A stretch of DNA of 64,000 nt from Niallia endozanthoxylica. Lineage in GTDB: Bacteria; Bacillota; Bacilli; Bacillales; Cytobacillaceae. Both the position numbers and the translations under genes were made by a program. The notes below the pieces were generated by a model that saw only the letters and a program-made list of their open reading frames with translations, did not search any database and was not told the DNA's origin. The number at the start of each line of letters is the position of its first letter. Positions within the stretch are counted from its first letter, which is position 1. The stretch is from positions 744,001 to 808,000 of the forward strand of contig NZ_VYKL01000015.1 in the NCBI RefSeq assembly GCF_008710145.1. Reading direction: 5' to 3'. Shown here in pieces: positions 29,394 to 37,053 of the stretch.

Positions 29394-29535
29394 GCGTAAG
29401 GCACCTGCTTAAGTAGCATGCAGAGTACAATCACCGCTTCCTATGACAGCATCTGCATGACCGCATCCTGCGGAACTTAAGCAAAGACCGTTGATGGCGC
29501 CCGAAGCTCGGACATCACTGGAATGGTCCTTACGG
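29394..29535. repeat. Palindromic repeat between yhbY and nadD, possible terminator
   Basis: GCGTAAGG (29394-29401) and CCTTACGGC (29528-29535) are the outer arms. Inside, TGCTTAAGT and ACTTAAGCA pair, and CGAAGC-rich sequence (GCGCCCGAAGCTCGG) resembles dispersed Bacillus repeats. On the minus strand the outer stem is followed by GCTTTTTT, so it may act as a terminator or attenuator before nadD. It covers the yhbY stop codon, and the nadD ribosome-binding site begins just beyond it. Confidence 0.6.
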
Positions 29536-29820
29536 CAATACGAGCTGCTTATTTTCACTGGATTCTTTGTATAATACAATCGTATTTCCAATGATTTGAA
29601 CGAGTTCAGCTTCTGCTCCTTTTGCTATGGCTTCAGCTACCTCATCTCTATCTTCATCACAATTTTGCAGAACACTTACTTTTAGCAGCTCACGAGCTTC
29701 TAAAGCCTCACGAATCTGCTTAGTCATATTCTCATTCACGCCTCCCTTTCCTACTTGAAAGATAGGGTTTAAATGATGAGCTTTAGATCGCAAAAATCTT
29801 TTCTGTTTACCTGTTAACAT
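29530..29820 (-). CDS. yhbY: YhbY-type RNA-binding (CRM) ribosome assembly protein
   Basis: A 96-residue CRM-domain protein (YqeI). It contains LTGKQKRFLRSKAHHLNPIFQVGKGGVNENM, the conserved GKGG RNA-binding loop, and LVQIIGNTIVLYKES near the end. Such proteins bind pre-50S particles. The start at 29820 follows GGGAGG and overlaps the aroE stop by seven bases; a longer frame from 29889 only reads into aroE. The last codons lie against the repeat at 29394-29535, but the C terminus ENKQLVLP matches the family, so it is not damaged. Confidence 0.94.
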   Translation of the reverse strand: MLTGKQKRFLRSKAHHLNPIFQVGKGGVNENMTKQIREALEARELLKVSVLQNCDEDRDEVAEAIAKGAEAELVQIIGNTIVLYKESSENKQLVLP

Positions 29821-30653
29821 GATTTTCCTCCCAGTTGTTTCAATACAATCGACTGCATTTTCTCCGTATCCGGCAGTATTCCAGTCCATTTTTGAAATGC
29901 CAGCGCACCTTGATAGACAAACATCGAAACTCCATTTTGCGTTTGAGCTCCATTTTGTTTTGCCTGCTGCAAAAACTTCGTTTCAAGCGGTGTATAGATA
30001 ATATCACTGACAAAGGCATCTTTTTTTAATCGATCAAGGCGAATAGGTGAACGGTCAACATCTGGATGCATGCCAATAGATGTTGTCTGTACAATAAAAT
30101 CATATTTGGACAAATTTTCTTCTGCATCTTCTATCCCTAATACTGTAGAATTTACAGGATAAGGACAATTTTGTACGAGATAGTCTGCTTTATCCAGTGT
30201 CCGATTCGCAATATCGATAGACTGAATACCCGCATGTGCCATTGTAAAATAAATAGCCCGCGCTGCTCCGCCAGCACCGATTAACAGCATATTTTTGTTT
30301 TTAAAAGATGGAATCTCTTTCTTAAGGCCTTCTAAAAAACCACTTCCATCTGTATTATATCCAATAAATCTACCTTCATCGTTCACAACCGTATTGACCG
30401 CACCAATGGCTTGTGCAAGAGGATCAATTTCATCTAAAAACGGCATAATCGCTGTTTTATGCGGCACTGTTACATTAAAGCCAGCTAAATTAATCGCCTT
30501 AAACCCCTTGACCGCATCTTGCAAAAATTCATTCTTTATATGAAAAGCAAAGTACTCTGCATCGATATCATAGCGCTGAAATGAATCATTAAGCATAATT
30601 GGTGACATCGAGTGCGCAATCGGATCACCAATGACCCCAAATATTTTTTTCAC
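29814..30653 (-). CDS. aroE: Shikimate dehydrogenase
   Basis: A 279-residue enzyme that reduces 3-dehydroshikimate with NADPH in aromatic amino acid synthesis. Shikimate-binding motifs are SMSPIMLNDSF near residues 15-25 and NVTVPHKTAIMPFLD with the catalytic lysine near 60-74. The NADP fold has LIGAGGAARAIYFTM near 125-139. The GTG start at 30653 follows GGGAGAGG. It lies between yqeH and yhbY and overlaps the yhbY start. Complete and normal in length. Confidence 0.96.
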   Translation of the reverse strand: MKKIFGVIGDPIAHSMSPIMLNDSFQRYDIDAEYFAFHIKNEFLQDAVKGFKAINLAGFNVTVPHKTAIMPFLDEIDPLAQAIGAVNTVVNDEGRFIGYNTDGSGFLEGLKKEIPSFKNKNMLLIGAGGAARAIYFTMAHAGIQSIDIANRTLDKADYLVQNCPYPVNSTVLGIEDAEENLSKYDFIVQTTSIGMHPDVDRSPIRLDRLKKDAFVSDIIYTPLETKFLQQAKQNGAQTQNGVSMFVYQGALAFQKWTGILPDTEKMQSIVLKQLGGKSC

Positions 30654-30688
30654 AAAAACCTCTCCCTGTCCCTAAACAATTTCTATTT

Positions 30689-31792
30689 CTATATTAAAGC
30701 TTTTCTTATGAGCGCATGAACCCCTTTTGGAACGTATGCTGCGACAACAGCTCCCGGTTCGTGAACGGTAACCCAGCCAAGACCGGAAAACACAATATCT
30801 GTCTTCCCTTCCTTTACCGTGAACTCATGTCTAACTAACTCAGGAAATGTCTCCAATTCATCCATTTTCGGCGGTGTTAACAATTCCCCTGCTTGCCTAT
30901 TGTATAAATCATCAGCATTTTCCAGCTTTGTCCGATGAATCATTAATTCATTTGAAAAATGACAGGAAAATGATTTACGCCCGCCTTTAATATAATCGAA
31001 TCGGCCCAGCCCGCCAAAAAATAGCGTTTGACCTTCATTTAACTGGTATACTCTCGGTTTTATCTCTTTTTTAGGTGTTATTACTTTTAAATCACTTTTA
31101 TCCACATAGTGGGCCATTTGATGATGGTTGATAATTCCAGGTGTGTCAACTAAAGCTTGTCCATCTGAAAGCGGAATCTCGATAATATCAAGGGTTGTTC
31201 CAGGGAAATGCGAAGTCGTAATGACGTCACCCTCACCTGTCACTTCTTTAATAATCCGATTAATGAAGGTGGATTTGCCAACATTTGTACATCCGACAAT
31301 ATAGACATCCTTGCCTTCTCTATATTCATCAATAGCTGCAGCAACCTCTTTCATAAAAAGTCCTTTTGCAGCACTTACAAGAAACACCTCTGCCGGCTTT
31401 AAACCGAGCTGTTTTGCTTCTTGTTTCATCCAATTAATTAATTTATTAGGCTTCACTGACTTTGGAATCAAATCCACTTTATTTCCAATCAGCAACACTT
31501 TATTTTTGCCTGTAAAACGATGAAGCCCTGGCAGCCAGCTGCCGTTAAAATCAAAAATATCAACAATTTTTACAATCAAGGCATCACTTTTGCCTATTTC
31601 ATTTAAAATCCGTAAAAAATCATCATCCGTCAAACTTACATCCTGTATTTCGTTATAATGCTTTAATCGAAAGCATCGTTGACATATAATTGGTTCCTTT
31701 TCTAAAGCAGATGCCGGAGTATAACCTAATTCCACAGGATTTTCTGTTTGAATTTGCACTCCGCATCCAACACATGAATACTGTTCACTCAA
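30689..31792 (-). CDS. yqeH: Ribosome biogenesis GTPase YqeH
   Basis: A 367-residue circularly permuted GTPase needed for 30S assembly. The N-terminal zinc finger has CVGC and CQRC. The permuted order of G motifs is G4 GNKVDLIPK, G5 SAAKG, then the P-loop GCTNVGKSTF, a G2 threonine and G3 DTPG. The C-terminal domain (FSGLGWVTVHEPGAVVAAYVPKGVHALIRKAL) follows. A frame start at 31810 overlaps the GGGAGG ribosome-binding site, so the TTG at 31792 (MSEQYSCVGCG) is used; that agrees with a family length of about 366. Its start overlaps the yqeG stop region. Confidence 0.94.
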   Translation of the reverse strand: MSEQYSCVGCGVQIQTENPVELGYTPASALEKEPIICQRCFRLKHYNEIQDVSLTDDDFLRILNEIGKSDALIVKIVDIFDFNGSWLPGLHRFTGKNKVLLIGNKVDLIPKSVKPNKLINWMKQEAKQLGLKPAEVFLVSAAKGLFMKEVAAAIDEYREGKDVYIVGCTNVGKSTFINRIIKEVTGEGDVITTSHFPGTTLDIIEIPLSDGQALVDTPGIINHHQMAHYVDKSDLKVITPKKEIKPRVYQLNEGQTLFFGGLGRFDYIKGGRKSFSCHFSNELMIHRTKLENADDLYNRQAGELLTPPKMDELETFPELVRHEFTVKEGKTDIVFSGLGWVTVHEPGAVVAAYVPKGVHALIRKALI

Positions 31793-31797
31793 ATGAT

Positions 31798-32313
31798 TTA
31801 TTCCTCCCATTGCAGCATGCCTTTTTTTCTAAACCAGTTCAAGATTTGTCTTTCCACTAATCGATTAAATTTCGTTGCTAATCCATCTGTTTGAGCAACA
31901 GGTATTACTAAGATGGTATGAAAACCACCCCTATTCCCTCCTAGAACATCTGTTAAAAGCTGATCACCTATCACAACAGTCTCTTCCTTTTTTACATTCA
32001 TTGATTCTGCAGCTTTATGAAAGGCTTTTGCCAGAGGCTTTTTGGCGCGGAAAATAAACTTTACATTAAGCGGGTCTGAAAACGCCTTAACCCGTGATTC
32101 ATTATTATTCGAAACAATGGTTACTTTAATCTCATGCCTCTTCATATCTTCAAACCATTTAATAACGTGCGGCGTCGCCTGCGGCCGATCCCATTCAACA
32201 AGAGTGTTGTCAAGGTCGGTAATAATTGCTTTTATTCCTCGAGCTTTTAAGTCTTCCGGACGAATATCCAGAATACTTTTTACATGCTGATTAGGCAAGA
32301 ATTGCTTTAACAC
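31798..32313 (-). CDS. yqeG: HAD-superfamily phosphatase YqeG
   Basis: A 171-residue HAD-IIIA phosphatase. The nucleophile motif is ITDLDNTLVEWDR near residues 27-39, the second motif VTIVSNNNE near 67-75, and the last VVIGDQLLTDVLGGNRGG near 115-132. The substrate is unknown in Bacillus; related mitochondrial and plant proteins dephosphorylate phosphatidylglycerophosphate. A GTG start at 32313 (MLKQFLPNQHVKSI) is chosen because GGGGTG lies seven bases before it and the family begins there; ATGs at 32352 and 32328 are possible. First gene of the yqeG-yqeM operon. Confidence 0.92.
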   Translation of the reverse strand: MLKQFLPNQHVKSILDIRPEDLKARGIKAIITDLDNTLVEWDRPQATPHVIKWFEDMKRHEIKVTIVSNNNESRVKAFSDPLNVKFIFRAKKPLAKAFHKAAESMNVKKEETVVIGDQLLTDVLGGNRGGFHTILVIPVAQTDGLATKFNRLVERQILNWFRKKGMLQWEE

Positions 32314-32515
32314 GAATTTACACCCCATTATCAATAACCCGTTAACGATCATTCTTTATATATTATTTGTATTAATGCTGTCTTTTTTCCACTTTTTCAC
32401 CGTAACCATCATAACCAATTTTAAACATTTGTTCAAAATAAAATCTCTAAATCTTTTTCATGTAATGAATAGTTATGCGAAGAATCGTTCGACACCTTTC
32501 AACAGCACGTGATTA

Positions 32516-32615
32516 TGTGGATAACTTTATGCACACTTCTAACAGTATCTAAGATTATACTTTTACTATTTATTAACAAATTAATAACAAGTTATCCACC
32601 GCTTCATGTGGATAA
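32516..32615. promoter_or_regulatory. Cluster of four DnaA boxes between yqeG and sda
   Basis: Two perfect boxes on the minus strand (TGTGGATAA at 32516-32524 and 32607-32615) and two one-mismatch boxes on the plus strand (TTATGCACA at 32527-32535, TTATCCACC at 32592-32600) lie within 100 bases. In B. subtilis DnaA binds before sda and activates it, linking replication start to sporulation, and yqeG-sda is a known DnaA-box site. The rest of the 488-base gap is A/T-rich, with a weak TTGATG/TATGTA promoter-like pair near 32629-32656. Confidence 0.9.
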
Positions 32616-32801
32616 GAGAACGATTGTTCTTGATGTAAAATTCTGTTAGAGTATGTATACAAGCTATTTAACTTATATTATATGACTTATAAAGGAGCAA
32701 ATAGAATTACTTCATTTAATTAATGATTTATTACTATCCTGAAATTCTTGCCGATTCGGATTATTTTTTTCTTTTGCAAGAAAATGGAGGTGAATTCTGA
32801 C

Positions 32802-32942
32802 ATGTTTAAATTATCAAATGAGCTGCTGCTTGAATCCTACCGTAAAGCCATAGAATTAAACTTAAGTCCAGATTTTATCCGCTTAATTGAAGCGGAAATT
32901 CACCGACGCTCCCTCAACTACAAAACTAAGATAACTTCGTAA
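32802..32942 (+). CDS. sda: Sporulation histidine kinase inhibitor Sda
   Basis: A 46-residue helical-hairpin protein, matching the usual Sda size. The sequence [38 protein letters not shown] has the conserved LSxELLxESY and FIxLIExEIxRRSL helices that contact KinA. Sda blocks the sporulation kinases when replication is unfinished and is then degraded quickly. The start at 32802 follows GGAGGTG; a longer frame upstream has no such site. It has DnaA boxes upstream, as in B. subtilis, and its own terminator. Confidence 0.95.
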   Translation: MFKLSNELLLESYRKAIELNLSPDFIRLIEAEIHRRSLNYKTKITS

Positions 32943-32951
32943 GTTATATCC

Positions 32952-32979
32952 GCCCCTTTTTTAGGGGTTTTATTTTTTT
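32952..32979 (+). terminator. Terminator after sda
   Basis: A short stem (GCCCCT with AGGGGT) is followed by TTTTATTTTTTT on the plus strand. It lies about ten bases past the sda stop and just before the psd stop on the other strand. Confidence 0.65.
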
Positions 32980-32986
32980 AACCGGC

Positions 32987-33781
32987 TTATACATGATTTG
33001 ATGTTTCCTTAAGATAACCAATACATTCACCTACATGGATTGTACATGGCAGACTTTTCAAAGCTGTTGTAAAAGTACCTGGCTCAAATAACAGAACCAC
33101 TGTTGAGCCAAAGGAAAAATAGGCAACTTCTGACCCTTTCTCTACTTCATCATGACTGTGTAATATTTCAATCGAATTGATAAACATAGCTCCCACTTTA
33201 ACCATTGCCATCGATACACCATTATAATACATTTCGGTAATGATTCGATAATTTTTCGAAAGCGGTCTTTTTCCGTATTTTATACCATACTTATTAACAG
33301 GATAAGATTTTGTTCCAATCGTTTTTTGCCCGATTACTTTTCCTGAAATAGGGCTGTGTATGCGATGATAATTACTAGGACTTAAATAAAAAATAATATA
33401 TGTGCCATTAATATATTTCTGCGCTTCAGCCTCGCCGCCCAGCATCTCTGATACTGAATATTTTTTCCCTTTCACAGAGATACTGTGATCTAATGATATT
33501 TCACCTAAATCCTCAATTGTTGCATCAACAGGGCTAATAACAGACAATGGATTTTGGCTAATCTTCCGCGCATCCGGTTTTAATTTTCTTGTAAAAAACT
33601 CATGTAGTGATTGATATTGATGAATCGATTTTTCCATCTCCAGTTGATTAATTTTATAAACTCTTGAAAAGGAAGGAATTAAAAACTTACTCATTTTCGA
33701 CCGTGAAAATTTAGCCAATAAAAGAGATGTAGTCTTACGATTCGTTAATTCAATAAATAAGCGATAAATCATTTGAATCAA
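32987..33781 (-). CDS. psd: Phosphatidylserine decarboxylase proenzyme
   Basis: A 264-residue enzyme that converts phosphatidylserine to phosphatidylethanolamine at the membrane. The FGST motif in YFSFGSTVVLLFEPG (near residues 224-238) is the self-cleavage site, where serine becomes the pyruvoyl group. Other conserved pieces are VISPVDATIEDLG and YLSPSNYHRIHSPISG with a catalytic histidine. GGAGG lies eight bases before the TTG at 33781, so that start is preferred over the frame start at 33805. It is divergent from pssA, whose product makes its substrate. Complete. Confidence 0.94.
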   Translation of the reverse strand: MIQMIYRLFIELTNRKTTSLLLAKFSRSKMSKFLIPSFSRVYKINQLEMEKSIHQYQSLHEFFTRKLKPDARKISQNPLSVISPVDATIEDLGEISLDHSISVKGKKYSVSEMLGGEAEAQKYINGTYIIFYLSPSNYHRIHSPISGKVIGQKTIGTKSYPVNKYGIKYGKRPLSKNYRIITEMYYNGVSMAMVKVGAMFINSIEILHSHDEVEKGSEVAYFSFGSTVVLLFEPGTFTTALKSLPCTIHVGECIGYLKETSNHV

Positions 33782-33893
33782 TATCTTTACCTCCAAAAGG
33801 GACACATTTGCCTTTACTAACAGACATAAACAAATTACAATTATATAATAGACTTAAGGAGTTATTCCCATTCTAATGAAAGGAGTGAGGAGA

Positions 33894-34433
33894 ATGTTCT
33901 TATCACACGTCTTTGATCAGACGATAAAAAAACTAAAAGCCCAAACAGCCAATATTTTAACATTGGGCAATTTAACACTGGGCGGTTTCGCCATTATTTC
34001 TACTATAAGAGGCGAATTACATCTAAGTCTTCTGTTAATTTTTATCGCTGCCCTTTTGGACCGTTTTGATGGAATGACAGCCAGAAAATTAAATATTGAG
34101 TCGGAGCTGGGTGAACAGTTAGATTCTATGAGTGATATTATATCATTTGGCGTTGCTCCCGCACTACTTTTGTATCAAGGCATATTATATGAATTCGGTG
34201 CACCTGGAACTTTCTTTACTGTATTCTATATTGCCTGTGGTGCATTCAGGCTTGCTCGTTTCAACATATCCCATAATCACAGCTACTTTACCGGATTGCC
34301 GATTACTGCTGCAGGATGCTTGGCAACATTTAGCTTTTTAGCCCTCCCATATTTACCACCACAATTTTTTCTATTTTTAATTATTGTTCTTTCATTTCTG
34401 ATGGTTAGTACTTTTCGCTTAAGAAAGATATAA
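33894..34433 (+). CDS. pssA: CDP-diacylglycerol-serine O-phosphatidyltransferase
   Basis: A 179-residue integral membrane enzyme that makes phosphatidylserine from CDP-diacylglycerol and serine. The CDP-alcohol phosphotransferase signature is visible in DRFDGMTARKLN then ESELGEQLDSMSDIISFG (near 56-89), giving the D-G-A-R...G...D...D pattern. About five membrane helices follow. AAAGGAG before the ATG at 33894 supports this start over the upstream ATG at 33876. Together with the divergent psd it forms the phosphatidylethanolamine pathway. In B. subtilis these genes lie elsewhere. Confidence 0.94.
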   Translation: MFLSHVFDQTIKKLKAQTANILTLGNLTLGGFAIISTIRGELHLSLLLIFIAALLDRFDGMTARKLNIESELGEQLDSMSDIISFGVAPALLLYQGILYEFGAPGTFFTVFYIACGAFRLARFNISHNHSYFTGLPITAAGCLATFSFLALPYLPPQFFLFLIIVLSFLMVSTFRLRKI

Positions 34434-34478
34434 CCGTCAATACTCCAATTATAAAATAAGATAAAATGTGCAATAATC

Positions 34479-34515
34479 AATAGGCTCGTACTTAAACGTA
34501 TGAGCTTATTTTTAT
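34479..34515 (+). terminator. Terminator after pssA
   Basis: AATAGGCTCGTAC pairs with GTATGAGCTTATT across a 6-base loop, with one G-T pair, and is followed by a five-T run. It lies about 45 bases past the pssA stop, between pssA and sigK. Confidence 0.85.
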
Positions 34516-34616
34516 AATCTAAAAATATTTTAGCTGGACAGACAAATTAATCTTCTCATTCACATAAGTATTGGTTACAGGCATCAGTCTCATACTTTAA
34601 AAGCGGAGGTGGCGCC

Positions 34617-35336
34617 ATGTCTGGGATTATGTCGGCAATTGCTTACTTAATAAAGGAAATTGTCTTTCTCGTCTCTTATGTTAAAAATAACGCCTTTCCT
34701 CAACCACTGTCTGCGGCTGATGAAAGAAAATATCTGCAATTAATGGCAGAAGGCGATTCAAATGCCCGCAATATCCTAATAGAACATAACCTGCGATTAG
34801 TTGCCCATATAGTCAAGAAATTTGAAAATACAGGTGAAGATGCTGAAGATTTAATTTCAATCGGTACAATTGGTTTAATCAAAGCCATTGAAAGCTATTC
34901 AGATGGGAAAGGCACAAAGCTTGCGACCTATGCTGCAAGATGTATTGAAAATGAAATTCTTATGCATCTACGGGCGTTAAAGAAAACAAAAAAAGATGTC
35001 TCTCTCCATGATCCTATTGGACAGGATAAGGAAGGGAATGAAATTTCCCTAATTGATGTTCTGAAATCAGAGTCTGAAGATGTGATAGATACCATTCAAT
35101 TAAATATGGAGCTTGAAAAAGTAAAAGAATATATTGATGTGTTAGATGAGCGTGAAAAGGAAGTCATTGTCGGCCGCTTTGGCCTTGATTTACAAAAGGA
35201 AAAAACCCAGCGGGAAATTGCTAAAGAACTTGGTATATCGCGAAGCTATGTTTCTCGAATTGAAAAAAGAGCTCTCATGAAAATGTTCCACGAATTTTAC
35301 CGTGCAGAAAAGGAAAAGCGTAAAAAAATGGAATAG
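34617..35336 (+). CDS. sigK: RNA polymerase sigma-K factor, uninterrupted
   Basis: A 239-residue late mother-cell sigma factor. The N-terminal pro-sequence ([27 protein letters not shown], about 20 residues) holds pro-sigma-K at the membrane until SpoIVFB cleaves it. Region 2 ([24 protein letters not shown]...[18 protein letters not shown]) binds core and the -10, and region 4 ([24 protein letters not shown]) is the -35-binding helix-turn-helix. Start ATG at 34617 follows GGAGGTGG. The gene is a single frame, so no skin-type prophage rearrangement is needed to rebuild it. It is followed by its own terminator. Confidence 0.96.
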   Translation: MSGIMSAIAYLIKEIVFLVSYVKNNAFPQPLSAADERKYLQLMAEGDSNARNILIEHNLRLVAHIVKKFENTGEDAEDLISIGTIGLIKAIESYSDGKGTKLATYAARCIENEILMHLRALKKTKKDVSLHDPIGQDKEGNEISLIDVLKSESEDVIDTIQLNMELEKVKEYIDVLDEREKEVIVGRFGLDLQKEKTQREIAKELGISRSYVSRIEKRALMKMFHEFYRAEKEKRKKME

Positions 35337-35366
35337 GCGTTAACCCTGTTTGGTTAATGCCTATTC
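35331..35366. terminator. Terminator overlapping the sigK stop codon
   Basis: GAATAGGCGTTAACC pairs with GGTTAATGCCTATTC over a 6-base loop. The first arm includes the sigK stop. No long T run follows on the plus strand, so efficiency is unsure; on the minus strand it lies past the yrhC stop. Confidence 0.6.
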
Positions 35367-35380
35367 CATTTAATCCCCAC

Positions 35381-35635
35381 TCACTTTAGCAGATAGTCCT
35401 GCCCTTCTTCTGTTTCCAATAGCTTTTTATAATAGTTTTTAGAACGCATTAAGAAAACGACAGCCCCAACAAGAAAAACAGTTGTTAAAACCATCATTAC
35501 GACTAAGTCCAATTGACTTTTTTCAACTGTTGGGATTAATACACCTATATACAAGAAAGCACTGATTGCAAGCAAAACCCTAGCGTACTGCTTAAAATCA
35601 ACCATTTTTTCATAATATTCTTTAGCCTTATTCAT
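35381..35635 (-). CDS. yrhC: Small membrane protein, YrhC family
   Basis: An 84-residue protein with two membrane helices: ARVLLAISAFLYIGVLIPT near 18-36 and LVVMMVLTTVFLVGAVVFLM near 44-63. Short charged ends lie on one side (YEKMVDFKQY, KLLETEEGQDYLL). It resembles YrhC, which lies near mtnN in B. subtilis at the end of a sulfur-metabolism operon. Here the neighbouring yrrT and mccAB are missing and only mtnN remains. Function is unknown. The name rests on size, topology and neighbourhood. Confidence 0.65.
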   Translation of the reverse strand: MNKAKEYYEKMVDFKQYARVLLAISAFLYIGVLIPTVEKSQLDLVVMMVLTTVFLVGAVVFLMRSKNYYKKLLETEEGQDYLLK

Positions 35636-35753
35636 ATTATCACATCACCTGCTATGTCAGCTTAATTAGAATGAAACCTATCATTCTTGTTGTCTACTAA
35701 TTTACTGTAACATATCTTGATGAATAACAGATGATGTAAATATTAGAAATAAC

Positions 35754-35786
35754 AAAGGAGACTTCCACAGATGCAGTCTCCTTTTT
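35754..35786 (-). terminator. Bidirectional-type terminator between mtnN and yrhC
   Basis: AAAGGAGACT pairs with AGTCTCCTTT, with T-rich sequence beyond both arms. It lies between mtnN and yrhC on the minus strand, so mtnN and yrhC are separate units here. Confidence 0.75.
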
Positions 35787-35792
35787 CAATAC

Positions 35793-35870
35793 GCTATGTT
35801 AACGAATCATGTTAATAAGTCAAATTTTTGACTCATCCGTGAGAAATGGACATTTCTCACGCCTTTCAGT
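35793..35870. mobile_element. MITE-like element, family A, truncated copy 4
   Basis: It starts GCTATGTTAACGAATCATG, contains the TTTTTGACTCATCC arm and the GTGAGAAATG/CATTTCTCAC hairpin, and stops within CCTTTCAG. The long hairpin and the opposite end are missing. It lies between the mtnN stop and its terminator. Confidence 0.75.
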
Positions 35871-35880
35871 AAATAAAAAA

Positions 35881-36582
35881 TTAACGATTTTTCAATAAAT
35901 TTACCATCTTTATTACGAGACTGGCCGAATTCAATGCAGCCTTTTCTAAGAATTGATCAAAGGAAATATTCGATTCCTTTCCAGCAATATCAGAAAGAGA
36001 ACGGATAATGACAAAAGGTACTCCAAATTGATAGGATACTTGCGCAATAGCTGCTGCTTCCATTTCGACTGCCTTTAAATCATTGAACTTTCCCCGAACA
36101 AACTCTACCCGTACAGGATCATTCATAAAGGAATCACCGGTTGCAATAAGGCCCTGAACTGTTTGAATACCGCTGATTTCCATAGCTCCTTCCTGCGCTG
36201 CTTTAATTAATTCTTTATCTGCTTCAAAAGCAGATGGCAGACGCGGAACTTGACCGTATTCATAGCCGAATACGGTGACATCGACATCATGATGACGCAC
36301 CTCTGTCGAGATAACAATATCCCCAATATTTAAATTAGGATCATAACCTCCTGCAGAGCCTGTATTGATGACATAATCCGGTGAGAATTTTTCAAGCAAA
36401 ATAGTCGTTGACATGGCAGCATTTACTTTTCCTATCCCTGAACGAAGCAAAACGACATCAACCCCGTCCATGACACCAAAAGTAAATTCTGATCCTGCAA
36501 TGATTTCCACCTTTTGATTTTCCATTCTATCTCTCAGGATTGTTACTTCTTCTTCCATTGCTCCAATGATAGCTATTTTCAT
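35881..36582 (-). CDS. mtnN: 5'-methylthioadenosine/S-adenosylhomocysteine nucleosidase
   Basis: A 233-residue enzyme that removes adenine from methylthioadenosine and S-adenosylhomocysteine in methionine salvage and SAM recycling. Conserved motifs are [13 protein letters not shown] at the start, GIGKVNAAM near 55-63, [21 protein letters not shown] near 75-95, and [13 protein letters not shown] near 170-182 with the catalytic acidic residues. AGAGG lies ten bases before the ATG at 36582; the longer frame from 36663 has no such site. Complete. Divergent from yrzA. Confidence 0.96.
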   Translation of the reverse strand: MKIAIIGAMEEEVTILRDRMENQKVEIIAGSEFTFGVMDGVDVVLLRSGIGKVNAAMSTTILLEKFSPDYVINTGSAGGYDPNLNIGDIVISTEVRHHDVDVTVFGYEYGQVPRLPSAFEADKELIKAAQEGAMEISGIQTVQGLIATGDSFMNDPVRVEFVRGKFNDLKAVEMEAAAIAQVSYQFGVPFVIIRSLSDIAGKESNISFDQFLEKAALNSASLVIKMVNLLKNR

Positions 36583-36784
36583 ACAATAAAAACCTCTTTC
36601 ATATCTTATTATTCTCATATCATCACGCTGTGACAAATGGTAACATTCTAAAAAAGTATACATGAAAAATATTTTTTTTCAAAACATCCACCAATTCCTC
36701 ATACTAATCATGACTTAAGTATAGTATAATTTTATATTTGATTAGTACATACAATAAACACTATCAAAGAAAGGAAGTACCTAT

Positions 36785-36988
36785 ATGAATTTTCAACTGG
36801 ATTTTATTGAAGACAAAGTAGAATTTTATGAAGCCCATGATATTAAAACGCTTGAAAACAAAATTAATAAGCAAATTGAAATAAATAAAGCTATTTTATT
36901 AAAAGTACATTCTGTTACTCATCAAATGCATGTGGATGAAAATGGCAGAACCTTATACTCCGCCGTTGTTCATTTTAAAGCCAAATAG
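36785..36988 (+). CDS. yrzA: YrzA family protein (DUF2536)
   Basis: A 67-residue protein, MNFQLDFIEDKVEFYEAHDIKTLENKINKQIEINKAILLKVHSV then HQMHVDENGRTLYSAVVHFKAK. The pattern matches B. subtilis YrzA closely. It has no signal or membrane segment and its function is unknown. It is read on the plus strand opposite mtnN and ends at a strong hairpin shared with yrrS. The ATG at 36785 follows AAAGGAAG. Confidence 0.88.
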   Translation: MNFQLDFIEDKVEFYEAHDIKTLENKINKQIEINKAILLKVHSVTHQMHVDENGRTLYSAVVHFKAK

Positions 36989-37004
36989 GAATAAACAAAA
37001 GCAA

Positions 37005-37043
37005 AAAGTAGAGGGAGACATTTTTCGCCTCCCTCTACTTTAT
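37005..37043. terminator. Bidirectional terminator between yrzA and yrrS
   Basis: A 13-bp stem, AAAGTAGAGGGAG with CTCCCTCTACTTT, encloses an 11-base loop, with T- and A-rich flanks. It lies past both stops: yrzA at 36988 on the plus strand and yrrS at 37054 on the minus strand. Confidence 0.88.
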
Positions 37044-37053
37044 ATTTGCCATG

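Noticed and set aside
32516..32615. DnaA-box cluster as a replication origin
   Set aside because: No dnaA or dnaN gene, no AT-rich unwinding trio arrangement that I can identify, and the site matches the known DnaA-regulated sda region.
34591..34599. CATACTTTA before sigK, like a sigma-E/sigma-K -10
   Set aside because: Transcription would start inside the GGAGGTGG ribosome-binding site at 34605-34612, leaving no usable leader, and no -35 of the right type is present.
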